Of a stretch of DNA of 22,230 nt, positions 1 to 10,019 are shown in pieces. Below the pieces are notes generated by a model. That model was not told the origin of the DNA, did no database searches, and saw only the letters and a list, made by a program, of their open reading frames with translations. The translations under genes were made by a program, and so were the position numbers. The first letter of the stretch is position 1, and every line of letters starts with the position of its first letter. Source of the stretch: Silene noctiflora (lineage: Eukaryota; Streptophyta; Magnoliopsida; Caryophyllales; Caryophyllaceae); the NCBI GenBank assembly GCA_009801015.1, contig VHZZ01013895.1, forward strand, positions 1 through 22,230. Direction: 5' to 3'.

Positions 1-345
1 TTTGCCTTTCGTTTATGACCAGTATTTCATATATTATAATTTCGTTATAATCCTAATTTAAAATTTCTTGATGATATATACGGATATATCCTACATTGGC
101 AGGGCCGAGTCATCACAAGTAATTTTGTAGTATAGTTTCTGTTTTGTTGGTTATAATTTATTTCACAGTTTTGGTTTGGATTTGTATTCTTTTCATTTGG
201 AGACTTGTAATCTTAATCAGTTGAACTTTAAATATGTTTCATTATGGTTTCTGTGATGTACATTACCTCGGGTAACCGAGATGGTAACACTTCAATATCT
301 TGAGGTAGCCCTTGGTAAGGTGCCTTGGGGTATGGGGGTGTTACA
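1..345 (+). mobile_element. 3' part of an LTR, Ty3/Gypsy-like element
   Basis: The stretch ends in TGTTACA and is followed three bases later by a perfect match to the plant initiator-Met tRNA primer site. This marks it as the right end of a 5' LTR read on the + strand; its left end lies outside the window. It includes a small inverted repeat, CTCGG-4nt-CCGAG, near 268-281. The reading frame at 281-634 runs across the LTR end and primer site and so is not a gene. Superfamily is inferred from the Met-tRNA primer and the neighbouring gag-bearing element; Copia cannot be excluded. Confidence 0.7.
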
Positions 346-348
346 AAG

Positions 349-360
349 TGGTATCAGAGC
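349..360 (+). other. Primer binding site (initiator Met tRNA)
   Basis: TGGTATCAGAGC is the exact complement of the 3' end of plant initiator Met tRNA, used to prime reverse transcription in many plant LTR elements. It sits three bases after the LTR end, the normal arrangement. Confidence 0.85.
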
Positions 361-1270
361 GAGGATTTTGGAACCTAAAACCAATGAACCAATGAACATA
401 GGTTATCTAAATAAAATGAACCCGGGTGGAAGTTGTTTCGAGCTACCGCAAAGGCTTGGGAGACATCCTAATGCCGCACTTTGCCTTTACAAATTAGAAC
501 CGGTCACTATGAGGTGTCGAGGGTCATTGTATGCTTACATGTTTTGCTTATATGTTTCATATGTACTGTTGGATGTTACATGTATGAGTTGTATGGAGAT
601 ATGTGAAGTATACGGATATGAGTTGAGTTGTTGAATGTGATGGATGAAGTACTGATATGGAGTTAGCAACATGTTAAGGTTATCTCTGTGATCTATGTTT
701 TATTTAAGCATGAGGGTAGTCCGTATATGGAATGACTCGACCGAGTGAGGGAAACTGGCCGAGTACGGGGTACTTGACCGAGTGGGTAAATTGTGTTTTT
801 GGGGACAGAAGTGATGTAAGTTTCTGACTAGACCGAGTGTGCGAGGTACTCGATCGAGTTGTGTCTACTCGACCGAGTACATTACGTACTCGATTGAGTG
901 TGTTTTCTGGTATTTTCTGGTCAGGTTCTGGAACAGTTGAAATCGACCGAGTACATATGTGACTCGAGCGAGCTGAGTGTACTCGACCGAGTGTCCTTTC
1001 TAGGTGGATATATATTTGTTTTGAGTCGTAGGCTATGTGCTTAAGTTTGTCTTGAGTCTTAATGCATTCTTTTACATATGTGTTGGTCTTGATGCGTAAG
1101 TTACCGGGGCCTAGGGCGTGGAGAGTACTACCTTATGATGGGTATGAGTTTTTTGGAGGACATGTGGTTATACGTGGTAGTGATGTATAGTGAAAGGAGG
1201 AAGTGAAGTCGATGAGTTTATTGTGGCAAGGAGTACAATTTGTGAGATATGGTGAGTGATATAGTCGTGA
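361..1270 (+). mobile_element. Non-coding leader of the first LTR element
   Basis: This is the region after the primer binding site and before the next LTR. No gag or pol reading frame is recognisable. Its notable content is the cluster of ACTCGACCGAGT-type motifs (listed separately). The next LTR starts abruptly at 1271 with TGTAAAACCC, so the leader was either interrupted by, or truncated against, the second element. The element is incomplete. Confidence 0.5.
735..994 (+). repeat. Cluster of ACTCGACCGAGT near-palindromes
   Basis: About ten copies of a 12-base motif, ACTCG-NN-CGAGT with mismatches, occur in 260 bases (near 735, 754, 771, 829, 848, 867, 888, 942, 962, 981). The arms ACTCG and CGAGT are perfect reverse complements around a 2-base centre. 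Spacing is irregular (about 17-60 bases), so this is an interspersed cluster and not a clean tandem array. It contrasts with the AT-rich background. Confidence 0.8.
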
Positions 1271-3774
1271 TGTAAAACCCGAGAATTTTATAAACAATTT
1301 TTAAAGTAGTTTACCTATCAAATTAAATTAATTTACCTTTAAAACCTATTTTTGAGTAAAAATATATTTTAGTGTATAAAATATATAAGTATAATATTAT
1401 GTTCCATCTTAAGAGTATAGTAGCCTTAAGACGAGTTTTAAGCCAAAATCGACTCATTTTGGGTTGTGTTGGGCCTAAGTTGGTATAAGGACCCAAATAA
1501 TGACATTTTTCTACTCAAACCAACATAAACCCTTCTTCCTCCTCTCTTTTCTCAGCTTTCATTCATTAGAGAAACACCACCATTGTTGAGCCAAATCCTC
1601 CAAGCTTAAAATCTCCATAACTTTTTCGTTTCTTAACCAATCCTCTTGATTTTCGTGCCAATCTTTTTCTTTTATCATCCTCCTTTTTTGTAAGTAAGAA
1701 AGTCTCGGTTTTTCTTCCCCTTACCCAAAATTCGAGACCCCTATCTTCCAATTATGGGTGAATTCCTTTTCTAACCTCTTGAATTCTGTTTTAGGTGCGA
1801 ATTTGGACAACCGGAGTCGGATTCTTACATAGTTGAGGACACATCCAAAGAGTGAAGTGCTTATAAGGTAACGATGATAGGTTAATCGACATTGCATTTG
1901 ATTTGTGTGTTTATTTGTGTTGAATTTTGGTGTTTATAAATTAAAGTTGACACATTTATATGTTTTATAATGTCCCTTGTTCAATTCATGAATTATGATG
2001 TTCCTATTATGTGAATGAGGAATATTTGATCTATTTTGGTGATTAGTTTTACAAACATGCCATCTTTTACATGGCTTGAGTTTATTATGACAAAATTTGT
2101 GTTATTGTAATGGTTGAATTATGAAAAAAAAGCATAGTGGAAGTTGGGTTATCATACTTGCTGAAAATTACGTGTTGTGCGTGTTTCTGTCTCATAAGCA
2201 TGATAATATTTGAGTTTGAAAATGTGTTGCACGAGAAATTGGCTGAAATTCGTGTACAGGTGTCCCCTGTCGGTGGACCGGCTGCCGGTCTACTGGCCGG
2301 CTGGGAACATTCTGTTTCAATGTTTCAATTTTGGTGTTGGTTGTGTCCCAGCCAGTGGACTAGCTGCCGGTCCCCAGGCCGGATGGGAGTCGTCTGTAAG
2401 TTGTATTTATTTTGCAATTGCCAAGTATGCCCAGCTGGTGGACGACTGCCGGTCCACAGGCCGGCTGGGAAGTTTCTGTTTCATTTTTTGTTTTTAGCAT
2501 GTGGGTGTTCCCCTAGCTGGTGGGCCGGTTGCCGGTCCATTACCGGCTGGGAGGTTTCTGTTATGATTTTGGAAAATTCTGTCTTGGCAAGGAGTCCCAG
2601 TCGGTTGGCCGGCGGCCGATCCACAGGTCGGCTGGGAACATTCTGATTGTCTTTGACATCTTTTTGATGGAAGGCATTGCTCCAGCCGGTTGGCCGGCGG
2701 CCGGTGCCTTTCGTCGGCTGGGAGCCCCTGCTCCATTATTTCCTTCTCTTATTCACTCATATGTTTTATGAATGATGTATGTATGAAATGTTTACGCTAT
2801 ATTCACATGTAATGTCATATATGAGTTATATTTTGCTATCATTTGTCTATATCTCCATCTCTTATGTTCCCAATGGATGAAATTGTCATAATGCCGTATA
2901 CTCTTGCTTAACTTGTCTCCGCCCTACTTATGTTGCTACTAGTAAGTACGGGTTGGCCACTTGTGCTGCTACTGGCAAGTGTGCTTTAGCTCTTGTCACT
3001 TTCGCCACCTTCGTGCTGTGCTGGCGATTGAGGTACTCGACCATCGTGTCTAGTGATCGAGTCTTGGGTGCGGGTTGTGCTGCCGCATGTCGTGAGTCTG
3101 GCCAGATGTAGATTAGGACGTACTTAGCTAGTCGTTCTACCATGGGATAATATGTGTCTAGAATAGTGTGAGCTTGTTTACATGCCTTGAGTGAGTGCTT
3201 GTGCCATTTTCCATTAAGGTTCATACTTGATTATTCCACCCATTATTACCATGATCTTAAGTTCTCGGTTAATGAATTGTTTACGCTTATACATGATACT
3301 TATATTGTGATTAGTGTTTCCCTTTCTTTAGCATGTTTAATCCTATATGCATGCTCATTCAAGTTGCTTATATCATGGATGATATTCTTGCCATATTGAG
3401 TTCCTATTTACCTTATTTTCGGTGTATTGTGGCTAGGAGAACCTTGAGTTACTCTCCACTGACTGTGGCATTCATGTTTACATGAATGATAGGTACAGGT
3501 TGGTGATCGATGGAGTGAGGCCGTGTGAGCTAGCGAGCATTGACCNTGGACTTTACNTTGTTTTCGTAGCTAGACTCACCTATTTATCGTACATTTGTTA
3601 TTCGTGGGATATCTTTTCCCCAAACTTTTATCACTTGGGTTAGTATAACCTAACTTGTGATCGTACTTGTTTTATGTTAGTGATACTTCGCGTTTTAGAC
3701 TTTAAAAGTTAAAAATTCCGTATTTCCGCTGCAATTTACTAGCTTTAGTTGTCTTTTTATCGCGGTGTGTCACA
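1271..3774 (+). mobile_element. Long LTR (~2.5 kb), Ty3/Gypsy-like element
   Basis: The LTR starts TGTAAAACCC and ends TGTCACA, directly followed by a Met-tRNA-like primer site and, about 175 bases on, a gag-like reading frame. A TATA-like TATAAGG lies at 1484-1490, followed by a pyrimidine-rich leader, as expected for U3/R. The LTR carries a GC-rich minisatellite (2262-2720) and two Ns (near 3546 and 3557). LTRs of this length with a Met primer are typical of chromovirus (Tekay/Del-type) elements, but lineage is inference. No second LTR is in the window, so the element is incomplete and its age cannot be estimated here. Confidence 0.7.
2262..2730 (+). repeat. GC-rich minisatellite inside the LTR (~6 units of ~80-90 bp)
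   Basis: Six degenerate units each contain a core of the form GTCCCAGCYGGTGGAC, GCCGGTCCACAGGCCGGC and TGGGAA-TTCTG, followed by AT-rich spacer. Unit cores lie near 2262, 2347, 2428, 2508, 2590 and 2679. The cores are rich in CCGG and GCCGGC and can pair with themselves. Open frames crossing the region on both strands are a by-product of the repeat. Confidence 0.8.
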
Positions 3775-3776
3775 GT

Positions 3777-3788
3777 TGGTATCAAATC
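3777..3788 (+). other. Degenerate Met-tRNA primer binding site
   Basis: TGGTATCAAATC follows the LTR end by two bases and matches the usual TGGTATCAGAGC in most positions. Confidence 0.6.
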
Positions 3789-3949
3789 TTTGATGCTCCC
3801 CACGCATACACGTGCTCCCCAACCCTTTAAACAATACTTGACCATGAAAATAATGAATGAGAGAGTGAGGTAGAACTAAGGACCTAATGTGGTAGCCTAT
3901 TTGTTTGTGCTATGTGATAGGTTCTAACTTGTTTGGTTTTGTGCATAAG

Positions 3950-4219
3950 ATGGTGAGGCCAACAAACGTGATGAACACGATCATGAAAGCCCTTTCACAA
4001 ATTCTCCAAAACCAACAAGGTGTGAATCAAGCTATTCCTAATCCTCCCGCTCACCAAGGAAATCGTCAAGGAAGTTTTGCATGGATAGCAAGTCAACTCT
4101 CAAGAAACAATGCTAGGACTTATGGAGGAGAGTTCGGCCCGTTGTTGATTTCGGAGTGGTTCCGCGATATGGAGAAGAACTTCTCCCTCTATGAAGTTCA
4201 AGATCAAGATTGGGAACCA
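3950..4219 (+). pseudogene. gag fragment of the second LTR element
   Basis: A short frame begins MVRPTN and, after a Q/N-rich stretch, contains GGEFGPLLISEWFRDMEKNF. This resembles the capsid start of plant Ty3/Gypsy gag (pattern G-G-P-x-A-x-x-W-x-x-x-M-E). Only the N-terminal part of gag is present; the element is broken and no protease, reverse transcriptase or integrase follows before other sequence begins near 4223. Position after LTR and primer site supports the call. Confidence 0.65.
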
Positions 4220-4222
4220 TAA

Positions 4223-5060
4223 ACATTTCCTTAAATGTTAAAGGAAACAACCCATTTTTGATAAGTGTCTTATTTTCCAAGCAACCTATTTAGCAAGACA
4301 TTGAAAGCTTTAATTTTCTTCAAAGACATTAATACTTTTCCAGAAAATTATTTGTGAAAGTTGAAAGCATTTTAACAATAGTTCAAAAGATTTACGAAAT
4401 ATTTCTTTAAAGGACAAGTCAGAAATCACAGTTGACTACACTGTTGTTTTTAGCACTTAGACCTAAAATCGAGTTTAATGATCTTACAACACTATGATTC
4501 TTATAGTAATGACGATCTTTCATCTTTAATCTTCTTGATAACCTTGAATTGACAATTTGGAGCTTCATTCTACATGATTAAAACTTAAGAGGCACACGAT
4601 TAAATAAACAATAAGATTAATTTGTCTTAAGGCATCATCAACACTAGCTTAATCAAATTGGGTCTCAGCAGAAGAATTGAAACTATTTCAATCTTGCAAA
4701 AAATAAATAAAGAACTTATACTCGCAAGTAATAAGAACACGACAAGTAACCTTGTATTAACTTCTGAAATTAAATCCCTAAAATTGACATACAAGTTTGC
4801 TATTTTTACACCTAACATCAACCTCCTAAACTTGAAAGGAAACAATGAAATTTACCAAAGCTAAATAGGAAATAACAATAACTACTTTATCTAAGATTAG
4901 GAAAGTAAACTCTCCTATACTTATTAGGAAACTAATTAAACTAACACAACCAGACAACCAGCTCCACACGGTTTATCTAGTAAAATCGTGTCAACTTCAC
5001 ACGGTTTTGGCACACGGTCCTGGAAACCGTATCAAATAGCATGCCTTGTTGTCCAAGCTT
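4223..5060 (-). mobile_element. AT-rich remnant, probably a decayed LTR
   Basis: No gene is recognisable. Read on the - strand, the 4960-4600 stretch has the look of a plant Copia LTR (TGTTAGTTTAATTAG start, TTTCCTAAT-type repeats, then GTGTTCTTATTACTTGCGAG), but no matching end, primer site or duplication was found. Three CACACGGT motifs lie at 4966-5030 with an inverted AAACCGT. Open frames at 4627-4864 on both strands look like chance frames. Confidence 0.3.
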
Positions 5061-5063
5061 CCT

Positions 5064-5328
5064 TCATTCCCCTCCCAAGCTAGCATGATCACTTGATGCG
5101 AGCCCATTTTGAAAATTATTTGCTTGCTCTTCCAAGTATGATCTCGCATCAATAGGTCTCCATTCCTTCAAGCCAGTAGTTGTCTTCTTAACATTATGAA
5201 CACTTTTCCTGCACTGGGTGGTTTCATGCCCAAGTCCCTTACATTTGGTGCATATGAAAGGCTTCCTCTCACATTCAGCATTTTGAGACACCACTTTTCC
5301 AGCTTCATCCAAGAATATAACCTTGTCT
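5064..5328 (-). pseudogene. L1-type LINE ORF1, C-terminal piece (zinc knuckle)
   Basis: The - strand reads VIFLDEAGKVVSQ, then a CCHC zinc knuckle C-T-K-C-K-G-L-G-H-E-T-T-Q-C, then TTGLKEWRPIDARS, a layout typical of ORF1 of plant L1 LINEs (DUF4283 plus zf-CCHC), a nucleic-acid-binding protein of the retrotransposition complex. The frame ends at 5064 with a stop. Its upstream part is cut at 5328 by the LTR element 5329-10785 and resumes at 10786. It is a dead copy: the whole ORF1 is split in three and contains stops and frame changes. Confidence 0.8.
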
Positions 5329-6071
5329 TGTTGTATTTTGAATACAAATTGTACAACGAACAAGGCACAAATAATAACGGAAATGAAACGGTACAAAAGA
5401 CGGTTTATAACACCCAATCGAATCACGCTAAACGCACTTTCCTTAGAATATTTCAACCCTATAGCCTTTGGGTTACACGAAATCTCTGTAGGATAAGACG
5501 ATTCCTTTGTCTTAAGGCAAGAACAAAGAACAATTAACAATAAGAGAGTTTGTTTTACTTTGTTTTTTTTTTAAATCTGAAAATTGTGTTAGTATGAGTA
5601 TATTTTCCACTAACATCCTCTTATATATATATAACATATATAATATAAGATAAAATGGATAAGTATGCTTTAGTTTGTTACGTATGAAAGAAACAAAATA
5701 ACTGCCAAATAATGAATCACATGCCATGCATATGCATACAGGAAAGCAGGCACGAACCAAGAGGAAGACAGCCCCGTTCAGGGACGCAGCAATTTGATTT
5801 TTTTTTTTATTCGAATTTCGCCAAGTATAAATAAAACACAACCCCGAGCATATGGCCCTGATAGGGGATACCATATATCTCGTATATACTTACCGAACAT
5901 GATAAACTTACTTATCATTACCTTATCCATTACATACATGAACTCGATATACGATTATGTGAGCATACACTCCGTATTCCCGACTCACATTATATCCATT
6001 ACGAGCTCAAACTGATTTTGACATGAAAACCCAAATACACTTAAATGTCTTTGTGATTAAAATCACCAACA
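5329..6071 (-). repeat. 3' LTR of the LARD-like element (743 bp)
   Basis: Direct repeat of 10020-10785 with TG...CA ends. On the - strand it begins TGTTGGTGATTTTGAT and contains a TATATATATAAGAGG core promoter-like stretch near 5620-5632. It carries about 41 bases near 5744-5784 that are absent from the other copy. Confidence 0.85.
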
Positions 6072-6090
6072 TTCCTCCCCCATTTAAGTG
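6072..6090 (-). other. Polypurine tract
   Basis: On the - strand AAATGGGGGAGGAA directly abuts the LTR start TGTTGGTG. This is the expected plus-strand primer for a retroelement on the - strand and fixes the element's orientation. Confidence 0.7.
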
Positions 6091-9000
6091 TATCCCTTGT
6101 TTCCAANTAAAACAACAAAGNAACAAATCTATGCATAAATGAAAGTGTCCCAAGGATTGAACTTCCACATTAGTACATTACACATTCCAAATATTCGAGA
6201 ATCAAGGTGTCCCAACGGATTGAACCTTTCAACCCATATTGAATACATGAAGATAACATACACATAGACTCAATAAACTCTTAAAGTTACAAACTTGACA
6301 CTATTGACCGCCTTGTGTCCATATCCTTTCATGAGAGTATNGGAGGCCAAGTCCAAGTCTCTTGAAGCGGCTACACTTCACACTCACATAGGTGAATTCT
6401 TTTATCGTGCACCCGCAAAATGCACTTTATCAAAGATTTCATTAAGAAGTCTTATAACTTCAACCTCTTATCATGCAGGTCATGCACATAACTTTCGGGA
6501 TTTATAATACATGTGCTTCAATCTTCATAATAAGCCTTCCACATTGAACTTAGCCTCTAAAATTTGTTAGAGGGAAGTTGGGTATCTTATCACAAAGATC
6601 TTGATGGACTTTAAAACTCATCCCGATATCCGACTTGTTAACCAAGTCCCTAGTTGATCTTTTATACAANTTATCACAAAGATCTTGATGGACTTTAAAA
6701 CTCATCCCGATATCCGACTTGTTAACCAAGTCCCTAGTTGATCTTTTATACAAAATGATCCACTATATATAATAAGATCTCATAATACAACCAAATCACT
6801 TTATCTATGGTAGTAAATAAACCGTGTTCATATAAAAAGCCGGTGTCGCGATCACCGTAAACACATGACTATAAACTTAGTCAAATTACCATCACTACCA
6901 AAAACACAGGTGATATCAGTTACAAATTTAAAATAAACTCGTAGATCACTTTACCTAGCCATTTAGCCTCTTTATCGGCTATAGCTAATTGATACTACAA
7001 AATTCGACTCCAATGTCAAATAAAATATGTATAGCAAATGCGCTCTTCGGAAGTCCATAAGCCAATGGTACCTCCCCAAGCAACAATACACTAACATCGT
7101 AGAAAAGAACCATCTACATTGGAAATTCAATTTGCATATACTACTCCTTCTTAAACCAAAGGAAAAACTGACATAGGACAAACCATAATCCAAGGTTTTC
7201 TTATATACTTTCTCACCCGCCTAATAGTTTGCCAAAGATGAGTACTAGTTGTATTAGTATACCTACTCAACTTTAAATCGCAAAAAACAATCAAGCCTTG
7301 TGAAATACCCGAGTCATGACTTCACTTACACCATTGGATAAAAGTATCATACTCGACTCATAGGAGTATTAACCGGAGAATTAATCATACTCTCACCCTT
7401 GATCCTAATAGCAAGGAACATATTACCTCCCCATGTCATTCATAAAAGAATATGATGACAAAACCACCTTTTAAAAGGTAAATTATCTTTGGTCTATGCC
7501 AAAGATCGACTCGTCATAAATCCTACAACAAATGACAACTCCATAACCGGATTGTCAATAGTTGTACATTCAATGCTGTTTACCTCTTTCATGACTAAAC
7601 CACCACGACTCCATAATCTCACCTGGTTATCACAAACTATCATTCCCGAGATTATATGGTAAATCACTTGTATCAATAAACTTTTATAAATACTTTACAT
7701 AAGACATTAACATGATGAATAAAAACAGTTGACGTACTAACAACATTACTAGATAACTGATCAAATATCCATTGATCAAGAACATCATAATACTACACTA
7801 TTAAATAAACAATCAAAAACTCCTTTGATCAAAACAACATTTTTTAACTTCTCTCTTAACAAACCAAGCTACCTGGGGAACCAAATACCGGCCCTCAGTA
7901 CCGCTCTAAAACAATCAATACACCAATATTTGATTTATATCAAGCTACATATGTGTACCCATATGTTACCGCTCAATATCCATATTTCCGTGTATTACAT
8001 TCAAGAGACAAAATGCTGTCATTCTCACTTAATAGCTCATATTCACACATTATATAACACAATATAATAAAAACTTATGAAAAAAAGACTAGCATAATTA
8101 CTAGAAAACAAGCATAATGAAAACATTACAAACATCCCCATGAATAAATTATCAATCATCAAATATAAAATGTTACATAGCTAACACACATGATAACTCA
8201 TAAACGATTTTAACATGGTTATTAAAACATTCGATGGTCAAACATCATAAATAAAACATTGATCACTCAGATATTCATATGAGCAACAAGAAGCATGGTC
8301 TTTTTAAAACCAAATGACCAAACAAACAACCATATTCAATATGATATCTAACATTCATGATCAATTAACAACTCTTGGTCGAAATTGGCACTAAAAAAAA
8401 CATGTCATTAACCTTGTTCATACAAAACACTAGGTCAAACATCAATGAGATAAACCTTGACACAAGATATTTCTCTTTTTATGGATGAAACTCCAATTTT
8501 TCCTTTAACCAACATAGAATGTCTCAAGTCACCAAGAACCGAACTTGACACCACCCTAAACCGATACACTATGCTAATGAGCCATACAAGAAATCATATG
8601 ATACCGCTCAACCCGTAATCCCGTGTATCATACCACGGACGGTTCGTCGTTAGAGATATTAACACTCACTCCGTACACACAATAATACATCCACTATTGT
8701 TGTAGTACACACACAATTCATAAAATCAATAGTACTCAACTATTGTAACATCATATGAATTGCAAAATAAAAAAAAAATAAAGAGATTACCTCTTAATCA
8801 TGTCATATATAATAAATAGACATAAAGACAACCACTTAATATTACACCATATTATGATTTAAACCACTCACTAAACATGCTCAATGTCTAAAAAAAATCT
8901 AATGACTCAAGATATAAATTATTCATACAAGACAACACTAGCATGTTTAAAGTGAGTACATAGTCATGGTATAGAATTAACAATAATGACTATCATAATC

Positions 9001-9970
9001 ATGCCATAACCGGTATCATTATCATCCACTTATTAACAATGGCCAAATAACACGATATGAAACATGGATATTAAAACCAAATATCCACAAACGAAATAGA
9101 ATAACCACTATTGTTAACTATGTCAACAATACCATACATGTGAAACTCTACGATTCAATTAACCATGGTCCATCTTAACCATGTTTATCATTAAATAGAA
9201 TCATCAAAGAGTCACAACCTTAAAAGCGACAAAATAAACAATATTATGCCACAACATGATTCATAACAAACATTCCCCACATAGTAAGACATGGCTATCA
9301 ACATCCTTAAAACAGGATAAACACACCACAAAGTGATACTCTAAAAGAACAAGTGGTTACTAGAAAAAACCAATGAAAACTTATTAATATCTATCACTTT
9401 GGTTCAGGGAAAACTTTGAATGATAAATAATACCCATGTTAGATAATCAGTATCATACTCTTCATTTCATTAACAAAAAACATCAACATACTTGAATGCC
9501 TTTAAAGATGACACTTAACTCCAAATATCATGTTGATCAAACACAATTAGTAACAAAAAGTTGTCGAATATCAACAAGAAATTACTGATAACAGAACCAC
9601 ATGAAGTCATACATATTAACCATGATACAAAAGTTATAATCATCAGATAACATCAATGCTCTTGTAACCGACTAAAACCAACAATGGACATTAGACAATA
9701 TCCTAACCAATGATGAATATCACTCCAATCATTATTACTACTATTAAACATCACATGAAATATATGTAAAATGATATACGTAAACATATCTTATGGGTTG
9801 TGATGTATAGATTTTTGCCAGTACTCCACCGAGTTACCGAGACCGTAAGATATCCGTATCATCATAAATCCGTTACCGAACATCCACGTACCAATCTGAT
9901 TATCAATATTCCCAAATGCCTAATTTCACGGATTTGCAATATCTTGCTTCAAATTCCAGAATTTGACAGC
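6091..9970 (-). mobile_element. Interior of the LARD-like element, no coding capacity
   Basis: About 3.9 kb of strongly AT-rich sequence without a frame longer than ~80 codons on either strand and without any recognisable gag, protease, reverse transcriptase or integrase motif. It carries Ns near 6107, 6121, 6341 and 6670 and an 83-bp perfect duplication around the last of these. The small frames within it (for example 6295-6507, 7825-8067) have no family signature and are probably chance. Confidence 0.65.
6587..6753. repeat. 83-bp perfect tandem duplication around an N
   Basis: 6587-6669 and 6671-6753 are identical and separated by a single N at 6670. This is the pattern expected when two contig ends that overlap are scaffolded without merging, so the second copy is probably an assembly artefact and not biology. 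Confidence 0.85.
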
Positions 9971-9983
9971 GTCTCACATACCA
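9971..9983 (-). other. Possible degenerate primer binding site
   Basis: On the - strand TGGTATGTGAGAC lies about 36 bases inside the 5' LTR edge and resembles TGGTATCAGAGC. The distance is longer than usual and the match is imperfect, so this is tentative. Confidence 0.25.
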
Positions 9984-10019
9984 TTATCGTCATTATCACA
10001 AACGAAAATACTCTAAGAA

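Noticed and set aside
281-634. 117-codon + strand frame
   Set aside because: It runs from LTR DNA across the tRNA primer site into the leader; no domain and no conservation expected. Chance frame.
735-994. CRISPR array
   Set aside because: Repeats are 12 bases, imperfect and irregularly spaced, in plant retroelement DNA; nothing supports CRISPR.
2137-2771. Overlapping Trp/Gly/Cys-rich frames on both strands
   Set aside because: They are translations of the GC-rich minisatellite inside the LTR, open only because the repeat lacks stops.
2928-3399. Frames in the 3' part of the long LTR
   Set aside because: Inside the LTR, no domain, composition like surrounding LTR DNA.
5196-5537. + strand frame spanning the LINE/LTR junction
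   Set aside because: Antisense to the zinc-knuckle piece and crossing the insertion point, so it cannot be an ancestral gene.
5512-5874. 120-codon - strand frame and its partner at 10250-10588
   Set aside because: Both are the same LTR sequence seen in its two copies; they read through AT microsatellites and have no known motif.
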